In this document: positions 23,091-33,500 of the stretch, piece after piece | How the letters are laid out: every line of letters starts with the position of its first letter | How positions within the stretch are numbered: position 1 is the first letter of the stretch | Assembly: GCA_950295325.1 (NCBI GenBank) | Contig: OX485806.1 | Location: 56,417,169 to 56,481,168 of the forward strand | Direction: 5' to 3' | Origin: Polytrichum commune | Lineage: Eukaryota > Streptophyta > Polytrichopsida > Polytrichales > Polytrichaceae | Length of the DNA: 64,000 nucleotides | The notes under the pieces: model-generated | The model's database searches: none | What the model saw: the letters and a program-made list of their open reading frames with translations, nothing else | Told to the model about the DNA's origin: nothing | Made by a program: the position numbers and the translations under genes

Positions 23091-24335
23091 CTCACCCCCA
23101 CCAAACGGAGTCGATGCCCTCATCGACTATACTCGTAGTCGGCACACCAATTCTCAAGTTGCCATCCTCTATGGTGCGGCATTGTGTTTACCTTAGGGCG
23201 CGACCCCCACAATGCATCTTCAAATTTGGCATAGTCCCAAAGGTGTCGTTCCTAGGTGGTCCGTTAGCGACCTTGGATCTCTCCTCCAAGGACCTAACCT
23301 ACACTAGACCCACCTACTTTGGGACTCACTTGGGTTGCCCCTCCTTTGGGGCCTCCCCCGTTAGGCTCCACTAGCCTAACGTGACACATCTAGGCGAGAC
23401 CTCAACGCTTCCACTAAGTTGTCTCGGTTGCAACTCCGAGATGGCTTTCCATTGTTAAGCCACGCCTCGATCGCACGGGGGTGATGCCAAGTCCCGCCCG
23501 ACTCGGTTCCCACTTTGCTCTTTCGAGACATGGGTTCATGACTCCCATGCGCCAACTCTCGTTAGCTCGCGGGTAGCACTTTTATGAGCACGCGCCATCA
23601 CCTTGTCCCCGCCCGGACAAGCCCACAATTAAGAAGTTTCTTGGTTTTATCCAAGGCCCCTCCAAGCCATGGCCCCCAATTACTCGGCTTACCCAACCTA
23701 GTTTGGCATATCTATTCCCCCTCTTCCATTAACCAAGCACAAGTACAAGACTAGGACCTCATCTCATACTTTTCTCTTTGCACCACTAAAGTTTGGACTT
23801 TATTCCCTCAAGCCAAAGAACAAGTTCATGTTGTGGAGCAATTAGCCTCGAAGCTAAGTGTGCTACTAGCGTCTCTCCCCCACTAAAGGAGATTGATGTC
23901 CTCATCAATGCCTACGCTTCATTTTATTGGAATCCTTAGCCTTAGTTTCTTCAAAGTGCTTTACCAATTCCTTGCCGTTCATCATGTCTCTTGCCGCGAC
24001 CCAAACGGCTTCTTTCTCATGGTATCCTCACCATTTCACCAAGTACTCCTTTGTACATTTTCTTTCATTTTCACTTGGGCTTCCTACACTTGAGGATGCC
24101 CTCTTACCTCATGTTCCAAATGACCTCCACAAGGTCGGGACGTGGCCTAATCACTTGCTTGTGATCGGGCCACAAGGTGTCGTGCTAAAATGACTTTCGT
24201 AATGAGACATGAAATGTCGGATGCACTTTGATATCCGGCGGTAATTCCAACTTATACATGTCCTTGAACACTTGTTCCACAATGGAAAATGAAGCTCCAA
24301 TTTTGGACATGAACTTTTGGAGCGAGGCCTTCCGG

Positions 24336-24863
24336 CTAAGTGAAGTTGTTCACATTCAACAACACCTTATGGCCCACCTCATTCTCCACTTCGCGTCTTC
24401 CGGCATTTACTAGCACTCCGTAGCACCTTCGGGCTTTCTCCACCAACAACTTGGTCATCTCCAAGACTTGTTTACCATCCTTGGCCAAGTCCTCACCATC
24501 TTGGTTAACCTCTAGTGTTGAATGTGCCCCCTCGAGAGCTAGGTTAATAGGTTGGAGCGCATCCACTCCATAAGCCACCACCAAAGACCACCCCTTGGTA
24601 GCCAAGTGCGTGGCTACATTGCAATTACACTCCGCTCGACCCACATAGTCCGCCCAATCTCCTTGGTCCGCCCCCACCAAGTTCCTCAAGTATTGCTTCA
24701 AGTCTCCATTCACACGCTTTGTTTTCCCATCCATTTGGGAATACACGGCCGTGCTAAACCTTAGTTTCAATACAACCTCCTTAGAGAAATGCATTGAAAA
24801 TGCACTTGTGAACTTTGGATCTTGATCCCACACAATCACTCTTGGCAACCCGTGGTGCCTCAA
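24336..24863 (-). pseudogene. gypsy-1 integrase core fragment
   Basis: The protein contains VIVWDQDPKFTSAF (second catalytic Asp region) and a later 'ADYVGRAECNCN' segment, as in Ty3/gypsy integrases. The zinc-binding part of the same integrase is at 25104-25322 (QSRVYVPQGKLRL, AGHRG). The two are out of frame and separated by a stop-rich stretch. Confidence 0.75.
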
Positions 24864-25103
24864 CCATCCTTTGAGAAAAGGCTATGCGGTCTCCAACGCG
24901 GTGGCGGTTCCCACAATCGGCACCATGTGTGCCAACTTGGCAAACCGCTCTACCATCAACAAGATGGCATCATACCCATGTGACTCCGGCAAACTTGTGA
25001 TCAAGTCCATGCACATACTATGCCATGGCGCCGACGGGATAGGCAACGGTTGCAAGAAACCGCCTTGCTTTTGGTAAGAGGCTCGGTTCTCTTGGCACTT
25101 TAT

Positions 25104-25322
25104 TCACGCCTTCACAAAGTGGGTTATATCCTCCTTTATGCACCGCCAATGGTACCTCCATGACACCATTCTATGGCGGTTTTTTCTTTCTCCTCTATGG
25201 CCGGCAATAGGACTATCACATTTTTCCTTCAAAACCGATAGCCTCAACTTGCCTTGAGGCACATACACCCGACTTTGCTTACACTTGAACAATCCGTCCA
25301 CCAACTTAGCCTCTTTGAGCAC
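25104..25322 (-). pseudogene. gypsy-1 integrase zinc-binding fragment
   Basis: Contains the pre-integrase segment with VYVPQGKLRL and AGHRG, here altered and truncated. The equivalent piece in gypsy-2 lies at about 35050-35310 and ends at the truncation point of that copy. Confidence 0.65.
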
Positions 25323-25584
25323 CTTGCTCTTGCGAAGCTCACCTAAAAGCTTTTGTGCCTCGGGGTAGTTAATTTACCCCTCCCGTATCTTGCATCACAA
25401 GTTTCCTTCGCCGGCACACATTAGCCACAAGGTTTGGATGGTTCTCATTGCTTGGAACTCATCCGGTCTACTTAGCGCATCCGGCACGACATTTCCATGG
25501 TCCGGTTTGTGGACCAAATCCACCTTCATAAGCGCCAAACTATCATGCCAACGCAATGATTTGGCACTCACTTGCGCTTGTATG

Positions 25585-25839
25585 TCAAAATACTTTTAGG
25601 ACACATTGTCCTTGTAGACCTTTACTTTGTACGACCCCAACTAGTGTCGCCACATCTTCAAGTAATGCACTACCGCAAAGAAGTTCTTTGTCATGAGTTG
25701 GTTGTCTTCTTTGACAACCATCGAGCTTCATGCTCGCATATGCAATGGCCATCCATCTTACACATAATCCATAATTGGCAAAGTTACTCGCCCCCGTATG
25801 CACCTCAAAAGGTTTGTCAAACTCCATGAACTTGAGCAC
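25585..25839 (-). pseudogene. gypsy-1 RNase H fragment
   Basis: Contains FEVHTGASNFA at the first RNase H strand (D replaced by H/T in this family copy) and PTHDKELL, the HDKE motif of plant gypsy RNase H. The next region downstream reads out of frame. Confidence 0.7.
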
Positions 25840-25899
25840 GGGCGGTGAAGAGGACTTGCTCTTAAGCTCCCCAAAGACTTGGTGACAAGGCTAGTCCCA

Positions 25900-26510
25900 C
25901 TGTTGGGATAGCCATTTCTTTCACAAGTCGGACAAGGTCTTACAACCATCGAGCTTCATGTTCCCATATGCAATGGCCATTTTTTTTTTACATCCACATC
26001 CGCCAAATAAAATCTCTCGCCCCCGTATGCACCTCAAAAGGTATGTCAAACTCCGCGAACTTGAGCACGGGCGGCAAAGAGAACTTCGTCTTAAGCTCCT
26101 CAATGGCTTGGTGGCACGGCTCATCCCACTCTTGGGATAGCCATTTCTTGCACAAGCCGGACAAAGTTCGACAACCATGGAGCTTAATGCTCTCATAAGC
26201 AATGGTCATCCATCTTGGATCAACATCCGCCAATGATAAAGTCCTTCGTCTCCATGTGCACCTCAAAATGCTTATGAAAACCCGGAAACTTAACCACATC
26301 TTGTGAAGGGAACTTGCTCTTGAGCTTCCCAAGGGCTTGGTGACAAGGCTCATCCCACTCTTGGAATAGCCATTTCCTCAATAAGTCGAGTAAGGCCCTA
26401 GCAACCTTAAAACAAATCTAGAATGAAGTGGTGGTAGTAGTTGGCTAGGCCAACAAATGACCTAAGCTCTTTTTTTTGAGTCAAGGACCAATTCTCCTCT
26501 TGGATTGCCT
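25900..26510 (-). repeat. ~228-bp tandem repeats of the RT-RNase H junction in gypsy-1
   Basis: The segment encoding SQEWDEPCHQ...LKFAEFDKPFEVHTGA recurs three times at a spacing of about 228 bp (near 25908, 26137 and 26365). At 26400-26510 the minus strand reads LRSFVGLANYYHHFI, the C-terminal end of a gypsy reverse transcriptase. Gypsy-2 has four units of the same repeat (33815-34730). Confidence 0.75.
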
Positions 26511-26692
26511 TGAAATTCTTCATGTTTGTCCACCAACTTCCTTTGTCACCACATGCCTCAAGAACTCAATTTCTTCTTGAGCAAAGTTGCAATTCACTTC
26601 TTGGCGGTAACATTTTGAGCAACACATTGCTGAATACATCCTTGTATCTCACCAACATCCCACAAGTATGGTTTGGGGGAGGCCCATCTTTC

Positions 26693-27082
26693 CTAGCCTC
26701 CCCATGAGTTCCTTGGAGTTGCTTCAATTGAACCACGACCATTATGTTTACCATATTTCATTTGGTCCATTAATACCAAATTCAACTTGGGTCCTCCTAC
26801 CATAGGAGTCCTTGTCAATTTGAACTTCAATTCTTTGCCATTATGACACATCATAATGCACCGCAAGCACACCGGCTTGCACCTCACATCTATCATGTGA
26901 GTTTCAAAGAAGGCGGCCTTCACAATGACATGCATTTCATCTATTTCACATGGTGTGAAATTTTGACAAAATTCCAATGTCCCACATTGAAAGGTTACAT
27001 GCATCGCGGCCTCCTTTGTCTCATGCGGTTCGCCCTTTCCAAACCACACCTTGGTGGGCTTCACCACTCTACCAATCGGCAA
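26693..27082 (-). pseudogene. gypsy-1 protease-like segment
   Basis: 129 residues with HVTFQCGTLEFCQNFTPC and ETHMIDVRCKPVCL, resembling the C-terminal part of a retropepsin-like domain of plant gypsy polyproteins. No DSG/DTG active site is visible. Only about 180 bp separate this segment from the C-terminal end of the reverse transcriptase, so the catalytic core with YxDD is absent. Confidence 0.55.
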
Positions 27083-28188
27083 ACCCCAACTCCCTTGTGA
27101 GCTTTGGGGTCATGAAAGAATGCCTTAACTCTTTGTCAACCCATGAGACAAGCCTCCCATTCATTTGAGCCTCAAGGTACAAAATACTTGGCCTCGGCTT
27201 AAGGCTACTAGCCTTGGCCACAAAGCCATCGTCCAACATTTGGTCCTCGGCAACTTGGCTTGGCTTGGTCCGCAAAGCCAACTTTAAACATTTCGTCCGC
27301 GGGACAAATTGGTTTGGTGCCACAAAACCAATTTCTAATAATTTGTCCGCAAAACAAACATGTTTTGCCTTGGTAGCACAAAGCCACCTTCCCACACTCC
27401 GTCCGCGGCACGAACATGAATTGCCTTGGTAGGACAAACCCACCTCCCAACATTCCGTCCGTGGCACAAGTATGATTTGCTTTGGAAGCATAAATCCACC
27501 TTTCAACATTCCGTCCGCGGCACCAACATGTTTTCCCTAAGTAAATTGGACCAAACAATTTGCACTCATTTCTTTGGGACCTACTTTGGCTAAAGCCACT
27601 TGTGGTGATGCGCCGCCGAACTTCTCTTTGGGACCATCGGCTTCAATGCTCTTGCAAACTTGATGGTCCCCACCATGTCCTCAAGAAGCCTTGGGGACTT
27701 AAACAAGGCATCCACCACCCGCTTTTAAAACCCCACCTAAAAGGATGCATTTCTTAGAAAGCTCGTCCGTTTTAGGTGTATCCTTCATTTGTGAGTTTGA
27801 ATAGCGCACATAGGCCTTAAGAGGCCCCGGGTGCCTCATTAGCACCAAATTCATTCCAACATCAATACCTTCCAAGCATTTCGAATTGGAATTTCAATCC
27901 AACATTAATGCCCTCCAAGGTTTTGGGTGCTTTCGGTATTCTAGGCCCCAAATGTTTTTTGAGGTTTGCGGGAGCCCTTTTCAAAGCACTCCTCCATTTT
28001 CCTTACCAAATCCACCCTCATGCCCACCATTGTCATTAGAACCAATGGTATGGTCAAATTCCACTTGCACATGATCCTTGTTCCAATTTGAGCCTCACAA
28101 CCTTTTGGAAACCCCGGGCTCACCATCATTACCCGCATTTTTGATAGCCATGTTTCCCTCAAAGTGCGAGCTCAAAACTTGGAACCCT
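27083..28188 (-). pseudogene. gypsy-1 gag-like region with internal repeats
   Basis: Short minus-strand frames only. Between about 27200 and 27560 a motif family (minus strand, PRTECWEVG- and ADEMFKVGF-type) repeats about every 63 bp, giving a degenerate tandem array. The segment next to the primer-binding site (27941-28162) matches the start of gypsy-2 (32364 onward). Confidence 0.45.
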
Positions 28189-28200
28189 GCTCTGATACCA
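28189..28200 (-). other. gypsy-1 primer-binding site (initiator tRNA-Met type)
   Basis: The minus strand reads TGGTATCAGAGC two bases inside the 5' LTR, the usual plant initiator-tRNA-Met primer site. The same sequence follows the gypsy-2 LTR at 32302-32313. Confidence 0.9.
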
Positions 28201-28202
28201 CG

Positions 28203-29178
28203 TGTCGCAACCCTTGCTAGTCCCCCTTGACCATCTTGCCAATTTTCAATTCTAGCAAAGGTTACGAGTGCCTAACCCTTCGCATACCGCCATGCTAATG
28301 GTTAGCTCCTTTAACCCCGGACCAATAGTTCATAGGAGGGAACCAACCCTCCTACTTTGCTTTCGGGACTCACCCCTTAATCGGTAACCCATTTCCCCAA
28401 TGTGGACTTCCATCCATGGAAGTCCAATCCTATGTTGATCATCGCGTTGCCGGAGCAACACTACAACAACCCGAACCATACTAGGCAACTATGGCCTCAC
28501 AATGGGCCAATGCCCATGGAGGCCTTGCCGTTCGGCCTCGGGTGGGTGAGGCCACACCACCTCACCCATATAAGCCTCTAGGACTCTACACGGAGCCCCT
28601 ACCCCACCGCCAACCAACCTCTTGTCTCTCTACCAAGAGTTGGGGCCAAGTGGACATTTTCCCTTAGCTGCTGGGCCTAGAACCCCCCCAGCAGCTTCAG
28701 ACCATCATAACTTCCTTGTATGATGTCTGATCATAACAACCAACCACTCCATCCTCATCTACGCTTCACGTAGATGCCGATGGACTCCTCGCTTGCCCCA
28801 TTCGGGCAAGTCTTGAGGAAGTTATGCCTGTTTGAACCTTGGCAGTCCCGGGAATCACTCCCAGGCACTGCTGTACCAGGGCGCTGTCCCGGGACAGCGC
28901 CCCACTCAAATGGCCATAACTCCTAGCTCCCACCTCCGCTTGAGGTGATCTTGAGCATTCTAGAATCACCACGCCATGAGCTACGCATAGCTCATGGCCT
29001 TACCCTCATGCCTCCTAGTCTTTGTGGGTGGGGAGGCGTTCCCAACGCCCGGGGCCCTCACCCACACTAGGATCACTTGGGCCCTCTCACCAACGGCGCC
29101 ACAAGTCCCGGGTGTCACTCCGGGGTCCCCCTTGTGCCCATGGTGTTTCGGGCACTCCTCATGGAGAGGTGCGCGACA
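28203..29178 (-). repeat. gypsy-1 5' LTR
   Basis: Same length and, as far as I can read, same sequence as 22115-23090. Reading frames inside the two LTRs translate identically. Confidence 0.9.
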
Positions 29179-29387
29179 CTAGGCCTGCCAGTTTTGTAGG
29201 ACAATTTTGTAGGACACGGAAATTGTGATAGATTATCACGTGAGACATTTGTAAATATTCAACGGATTTAATATATGAGCAGTTTATCTCTGCATCGGAT
29301 TTTCCCAATTTTGTGCATCGTCTATTCAATCCCTGTGTTGTGAATGGTCTGGCGTCTCTATAAACTCTTGCATGCCCCTTCCTCAAT

Positions 29388-29541
29388 CACGAACGCTCGT
29401 TCGTAAATGTGTGCGACCCAGTGTCCACCTCCTTCACGAACGAGCGTTCGTAGATTATGCCTGTAATCTCACTCACTCACGAACGTTCGTAAATGACGCG
29501 CGCCGCCACCCGCAGCCCTCATTCACGAACGCGCGTTCGGA
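29388..29541. repeat. palindrome cluster 5 (upstream of the FCP1-like gene)
   Basis: Four A-type palindromes with CACGAACG...CGTTCGTA arms, at about 29388, 29434, 29479 and 29523. The third has lost its two central bases. The arms begin CAC rather than TTTAC, a local variant. They lie in the leader of the phosphatase gene, just before the acceptor at 29651-29662. Confidence 0.85.
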
Positions 29542-29662
29542 AGTGTGCCTCTGAGCGCATTCGCATTGCACTCTAAACCCTCGCTCCCTCGTCATTCCCT
29601 TAATGCAATTTTAATTTATTTATTGGACCATATCCTTGAACTAGTTAAATTGTTAATCACAG

Positions 29663-30430
29663 GACCCCACGAAGTTAAATCGCAACCCGTCGGCGAGTGG
29701 GCCTCAGACCCATCACAAGCCCTTCCTGGTTCTTGACCTTAACGGGGTGTTGTGTCACACCCAACACATCCCCAAGGTCCCCACCCGTTCCTTCCGCCAA
29801 CCCGACGAGATGGACTACGACGGCCAGCTCGACACTCTGATAAACCGCAAGGCCGTCCGCGCCCGTCCAGGCGTGCGGGACTTCCTTCGAGAGGTGCTCG
29901 ACCTCTTTCACGTGGTCGTCTGGAGCTCCATGATCATGGAGAACACGGAGGCCATCGTCGACTTCCTCTTTCGTGGCCTCCCGAGACCATGCCTCGTCCT
30001 CGGCCAAGATGCGTGTGACGATCTAGTCGACGAGAAGGGGTTTCCCATGCCCAAGTTCGGCGGTCGAGGAGGGGGACAACAGTTTCTCAAGGTCCTCCGG
30101 TCCAGGTTGTGGCAAGGCATCCCCATTCTCGAGGGGGTCCCCCACGGACACTGGCCTACGCCGGAGAACACCCTCCTCGTCGACGACAGCCCAACGAAGA
30201 GCGTCCTCAATCCCCCGGGCACCGTCGTCTTCCCCGACACTTGGACCGGCGATAGGAAAGATACCTTTTTGGTCGATAAGCTAGCACCTTATCTTAGAAT
30301 GCTAGTGCTCCACCCCGGGAGCATCCCCGATTTTGTTAGGTCCAACCCCATCGGCAACGCCGCGCTTAGTCCCCGCGACAATGTATATAAGAGCATCGTG
30401 CGGCTTGCAAAAATCAATAAATTAATTTGA
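29663..30430 (+). CDS. FCP1/NIF-like HAD-fold phosphatase (element A cargo)
   Basis: The frame is open from a good acceptor (TTAATCACAG, ending 29662) to TGA at 30428-30430, about 255 residues. KPFLVLDLNGVLCHT (from about 29717) is the FCP1/NIF nucleophile motif, with Asn in place of the second Asp of DxDx(T/V), as also seen in the relic at 1933. VVVWSSM and LLVDDSPTK then follow as the second and third HAD motifs, with an NPPGTVVFP stretch typical of the family. The family dephosphorylates phosphoserine, classically the RNA polymerase II tail; loss of the general-acid Asp may weaken catalysis. A first exon must lie upstream, perhaps with ATG near 29372, but I could not fix it. It is the only cargo gene with no internal stop. 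Confidence 0.7.
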   Translation, partial: DPTKLNRNPSASGPQTHHKPFLVLDLNGVLCHTQHIPKVPTRSFRQPDEMDYDGQLDTLINRKAVRARPGVRDFLREVLDLFHVVVWSSMIMENTEAIVDFLFRGLPRPCLVLGQDACDDLVDEKGFPMPKFGGRGGGQQFLKVLRSRLWQGIPILEGVPHGHWPTPENTLLVDDSPTKSVLNPPGTVVFPDTWTGDRKDTFLVDKLAPYLRMLVLHPGSIPDFVRSNPIGNAALSPRDNVYKSIVRLAKINKLI

Positions 30431-30567
30431 ATTGCCACCGTGTATTTGTTTGTTTCCATGTGGATCACATTTCTAATTCCTTTTTTGGATGCCTTTTGGT
30501 CGTGTTTGTTGTTGTTGTTGTTGTTGTTGTTGACAGTTTGCCCCGCCTTGCGACGCCCCCATCCTCG

Positions 30568-31502
30568 ATGGCCCTTTCATTCCCCGCTCGGCCCCTCCCT
30601 CCCCCTCGCGCGACGCGTCGAACTTCCGAATGCCATCCCTCTACTAATTCTCAGCGGTGGACGCGGCGTCGGCCGTGGATTACTCCCGTGACGTCGGGAT
30701 CGAAGACGGCGTCGTCAATAGTCCTCCCCCCAAACTCCACTTGCGCACGCGCGCACCCTCGCCCTCTCCCCTCTCCAAAGAGAAACGAACTCTCGTTCGT
30801 TTGGCTACGACGTCAAGGGAGGACGGTGTCCCTCGTCGCGGTCCGAGCCGGCGTCTCCGCATGGAAGCCGCCCCGCAGGAAGCCCTCCCCTCCGCCTCCA
30901 CTCCTCCCCCTGCCAACTCCTCCCCCTGCCAACTCCTCCCACGTCGCTCGTCCCCCTTGCATTGATCCCCCCGTCAACGGCCCGAAAGCCAAGGTGCAAT
31001 TTCTTTTACTCCCCTACCACATTTCCCGCCGTTGGTTTACTTGTCTCCCATGTTTACATTCCCTTGTGGCCGCGATGTTTACGAACATACATCCCAAACC
31101 GCCGTCGTTTCCCCCACTCCGTTCAAGCCTTTGATTTAATCCCACTAAATTTTCTTTCTTTCGCAGGTGGCTACTCGCTCGATGGGTGCCCATCCCTCCT
31201 CGACGTCGTCCTTGGATAGGCTGGCACCCAAGGCCACGTCCTCCGATTCCGATCGTTGTTTGGCCGTCCGGCGAACCACGAGACAATCTGTCTCCCAAAC
31301 GCAATCGTATTCCACTCACCATACCACTTCGTACAATTCGGGAGCGCGTCCGGATAATATTATATGGAAGAACGGCACATATTCCGGGTCCGTCAACAGT
31401 AATGGTTATAGCCGCGGGCCGGAGATTTTTAGGGCCATGGAGGCTGCCAAAAAAAAAAAGATGGCCGCGACAAAAAATAGTGGGACGGACTCCCTAAACT
31501 AA
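30568..31502 (+). CDS. small basic two-exon gene next to the right end
   Basis: Exon 1 30568-30993 (ATG to AAG|GTGCAA) and exon 2 31167-31502 (acceptor TTTCGCAG, stop TAA) join in phase and would encode about 253 residues. The first part is Pro/Arg/Ser-rich and low-complexity, which weakens the call. The second part is Ser/Thr-rich and ends in a Lys cluster (AAKKKKM). No known domain is recognised. A variant palindrome (AAACGAAC, TCTC, GTTCGTTT; 30783-30802) lies within exon 1. It sits between the phosphatase gene and the right terminal repeat. It could also be untranslated or alternative 3' sequence. Confidence 0.35.
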
Positions 31503-31818
31503 AAATAGGTTCAAGGCTATTAGATATTATCTATGACTTTAGATTTTATTTCGTGTTCTCCAAGACATTGATGGTTTTTCCATTATCCTTGTATTTCATT
31601 CCAATTGAATTCATTCAATTTCCATTCATCATCCGTATCTTGCCTTCCATTCATGACCATTTCTCATTTCATACGCCAATATTTTCATGTATGCTTCACA
31701 TTTTCGTTCAATTCCATGCTTTTATGTCTTATTATTGTTTCCAACCCTATACATTTCCGAGTTTTAGTTCGTAATTACTAGTTCTTATTTGAAATGTGCG
31801 TCCTTAAATAGTCTCAAA
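31503..31818. other. element A right subterminal region
   Basis: Non-coding, AT-rich. Its reverse complement aligns with 13490-13850, as described for that repeat. Confidence 0.55.
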
Positions 31819-31854
31819 ATCATCTAAAAGTCTCTAATTAATGAATATAGTGTT
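31819..31854 (-). repeat. element A right terminal inverted repeat
   Basis: Ends in GAATATAGTGTT, the reverse complement of the left end, and is followed directly by CTTG and the remainder of the split LTR. Confidence 0.85.
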
Positions 31855-33110
31855 CTTGGCCCCAACTCTTGGTAGAGAGACAAGAGGTTGGTTGACGGTG
31901 GGGTAGGGGCCCCGCGTAGAGTCCTGGAGGCTTATATGGGTGAGGTGGTGTGGCCTCACCACCCTGAGGCCGAACGGCAAGGCCTCCATGGGCTTTGGCC
32001 CATAGTGAGGCCATAATTGCCTAGTACGCTTCAGGTTGTTGTAGTGTTGCTCCGGCAACGCAATGATCAACATACGATTGGACTTCCATGGATGGAAGTC
32101 CACATTGAAGAAATGGGTTACTGATTAAGGGGCGAGTCCCGAAAGCAAAGTAGGAGGGTTGGTTCCCTCCTATGAACTATAGGTCCGGGGTAGGAGGAGC
32201 TAACCATTAGCATGGCTGATGTGAAGGGTTAGCACTCGTAACCTTTGCTAGAAATGAAAATGGGCAAGATTGTTAATGGGGATAGCAAGGGTTGGGACCC
32301 GTGGTATCAGAGCAGGGTTCCAATTTTTGAGCTAGCACTTTGAGGGAAACATGGCTATGAAATGTGCGGGTTATGATGGTTAGCCCAGGGTTTCCAAAAG
32401 GTTGTGAGGTTCAAATTGGAACAAGGATCATGTGCAAGTGGAGTTTGACCATACCATTGGTTCTAATGACAATGGCGGGCATGAGGATGGATTTGGTAAG
32501 GAAAATGGAGGAGTGCTTTGAAAGGGCTCCCGTAAACCTCAAAAAATATTTGGGGCCTAGAATACCGAATGCACCCAAATCCTTGGAGGGCATTTATGTT
32601 GGATTGAAATTCCAATTCGAAATGCTTGGAAGGTAGTGATGTTGGAATGAATTTGGTGGAAATGAGGCGTCCGGGCCTCTTCAGGCGTATATGCGCGAAT
32701 TTCACTCCCAAATGAATTGTACATCTTACATGAACGAGTTTTTAAGAAATACATCGTTTTAGGTGGGTTTCAAAAGCGGGTGGTGAATATTAAGTTCAAT
32801 GTTCCAAAGGTTATTGAGGTTGTGGCCGGGATCATCAAAATTGCCACGAGCATTAAAGCCGAAGACCCCGAGAAGAAATTTGGCGGTGCCTTACAACAAT
32901 GCACGTTGAGGGGAGATAGGTACCAAGCCAAATAATACTTGTGCCGCGGACCAAATGTTGGATGATGACTTTGTGGCCAAGGCTAGTAGCTTTAAGCCGA
33001 GGCCAAGTCTTTTGTACCTTGAGGCTCAAAAGAATGGGAGAAATGTCTCATGGGTTGACAAAGAGGCTACCACTCCTTCATGAGCCCAAAGCTCACAAAA
33101 GAGTTGGGGC

Positions 33111-33500
33111 TTGCCGATTGGTAGATCGGGCAAACCCACCAAGGTGCGGTTTGGAAAGGGCGAACCGCATGAGACAAAGGAGGCCGCGATGCATGTAACC
33201 TTTCAATGTGGGACATTGGATTTTTGTCAAAATTTCACACCATGTGAAATAGATGAAATGCATGTCATTGTGAAGGTCGTCTTCTTTGAGACTCACATGA
33301 TAGATGTGAGGTGCAAGCCGGTGTGCTTGGGGTGCATTATGATGTGTCATAATGGCAAAGAGTTAAAGTTTAAATTGACAAGGACTCCTATGATAGGAGG
33401 ATCCAACTTGAATTTGGTCTTAATGGACCAAATGAAAAATGGAAAACATAATAGTCGTGGTTCAATTGGAGCAACTCCAAGGAACGTATGGGGAGGCTAG
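33111..33500 (+). pseudogene. gypsy-2 protease-like segment
   Basis: 129 residues, close to the 26693-27082 product of gypsy-1 (same length and framing, a few substitutions). No protease active-site motif is visible. Confidence 0.55.

Larger units (their letters stand above)
22115..29178 (-). mobile_element. gypsy-1: RT-deficient Ty3/gypsy LTR retrotransposon
   Basis: Two 976-bp LTRs (22115-23090 and 28203-29178) beginning TGTCGCAACC and ending GTGCGCGACA on this strand flank 5.1 kb. The 5-bp target duplication CTAGG lies at 22110-22114 and 29179-29183. The element reads on the minus strand: primer-binding site, gag-like region, protease-like segment, repeats of a reverse-transcriptase/RNase H junction, RNase H, integrase. 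The LTRs look identical by eye, so the insertion is recent, yet the coding region is full of stops and the reverse transcriptase core is missing. It must have been moved by proteins from another element. Confidence 0.9.
8034..31854. mobile_element. element A: giant DNA transposon with TIRs, palindromes and a ParB-methyltransferase gene
   Basis: Both ends are fixed by an interrupted LTR: left flank ...CTTG then AACACTATATTC, right flank GAATATAGTGTT then CTTG.... The uninterrupted LTR elsewhere in the window reads straight through with one CTTG. The ends form imperfect terminal inverted repeats of about 36 bp, and CTTG is a 4-bp target duplication. Cargo in order: DUF7869-like gene (minus), palindrome cluster, divergent ParB-methyltransferase gene (plus), gypsy-1 insertion, FCP1-like phosphatase (plus), small basic gene (plus). 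Without gypsy-1 and its duplicated 5 bp the element is about 16.75 kb. I do not recognise it as a named superfamily. The mobilising enzyme is presumed to be the DUF7869-like protein. Confidence 0.85.

Noticed and set aside
24552-27757. Plus-strand ORFs inside gypsy-1
   Set aside because: Antisense to recognisable retroelement protein fragments.
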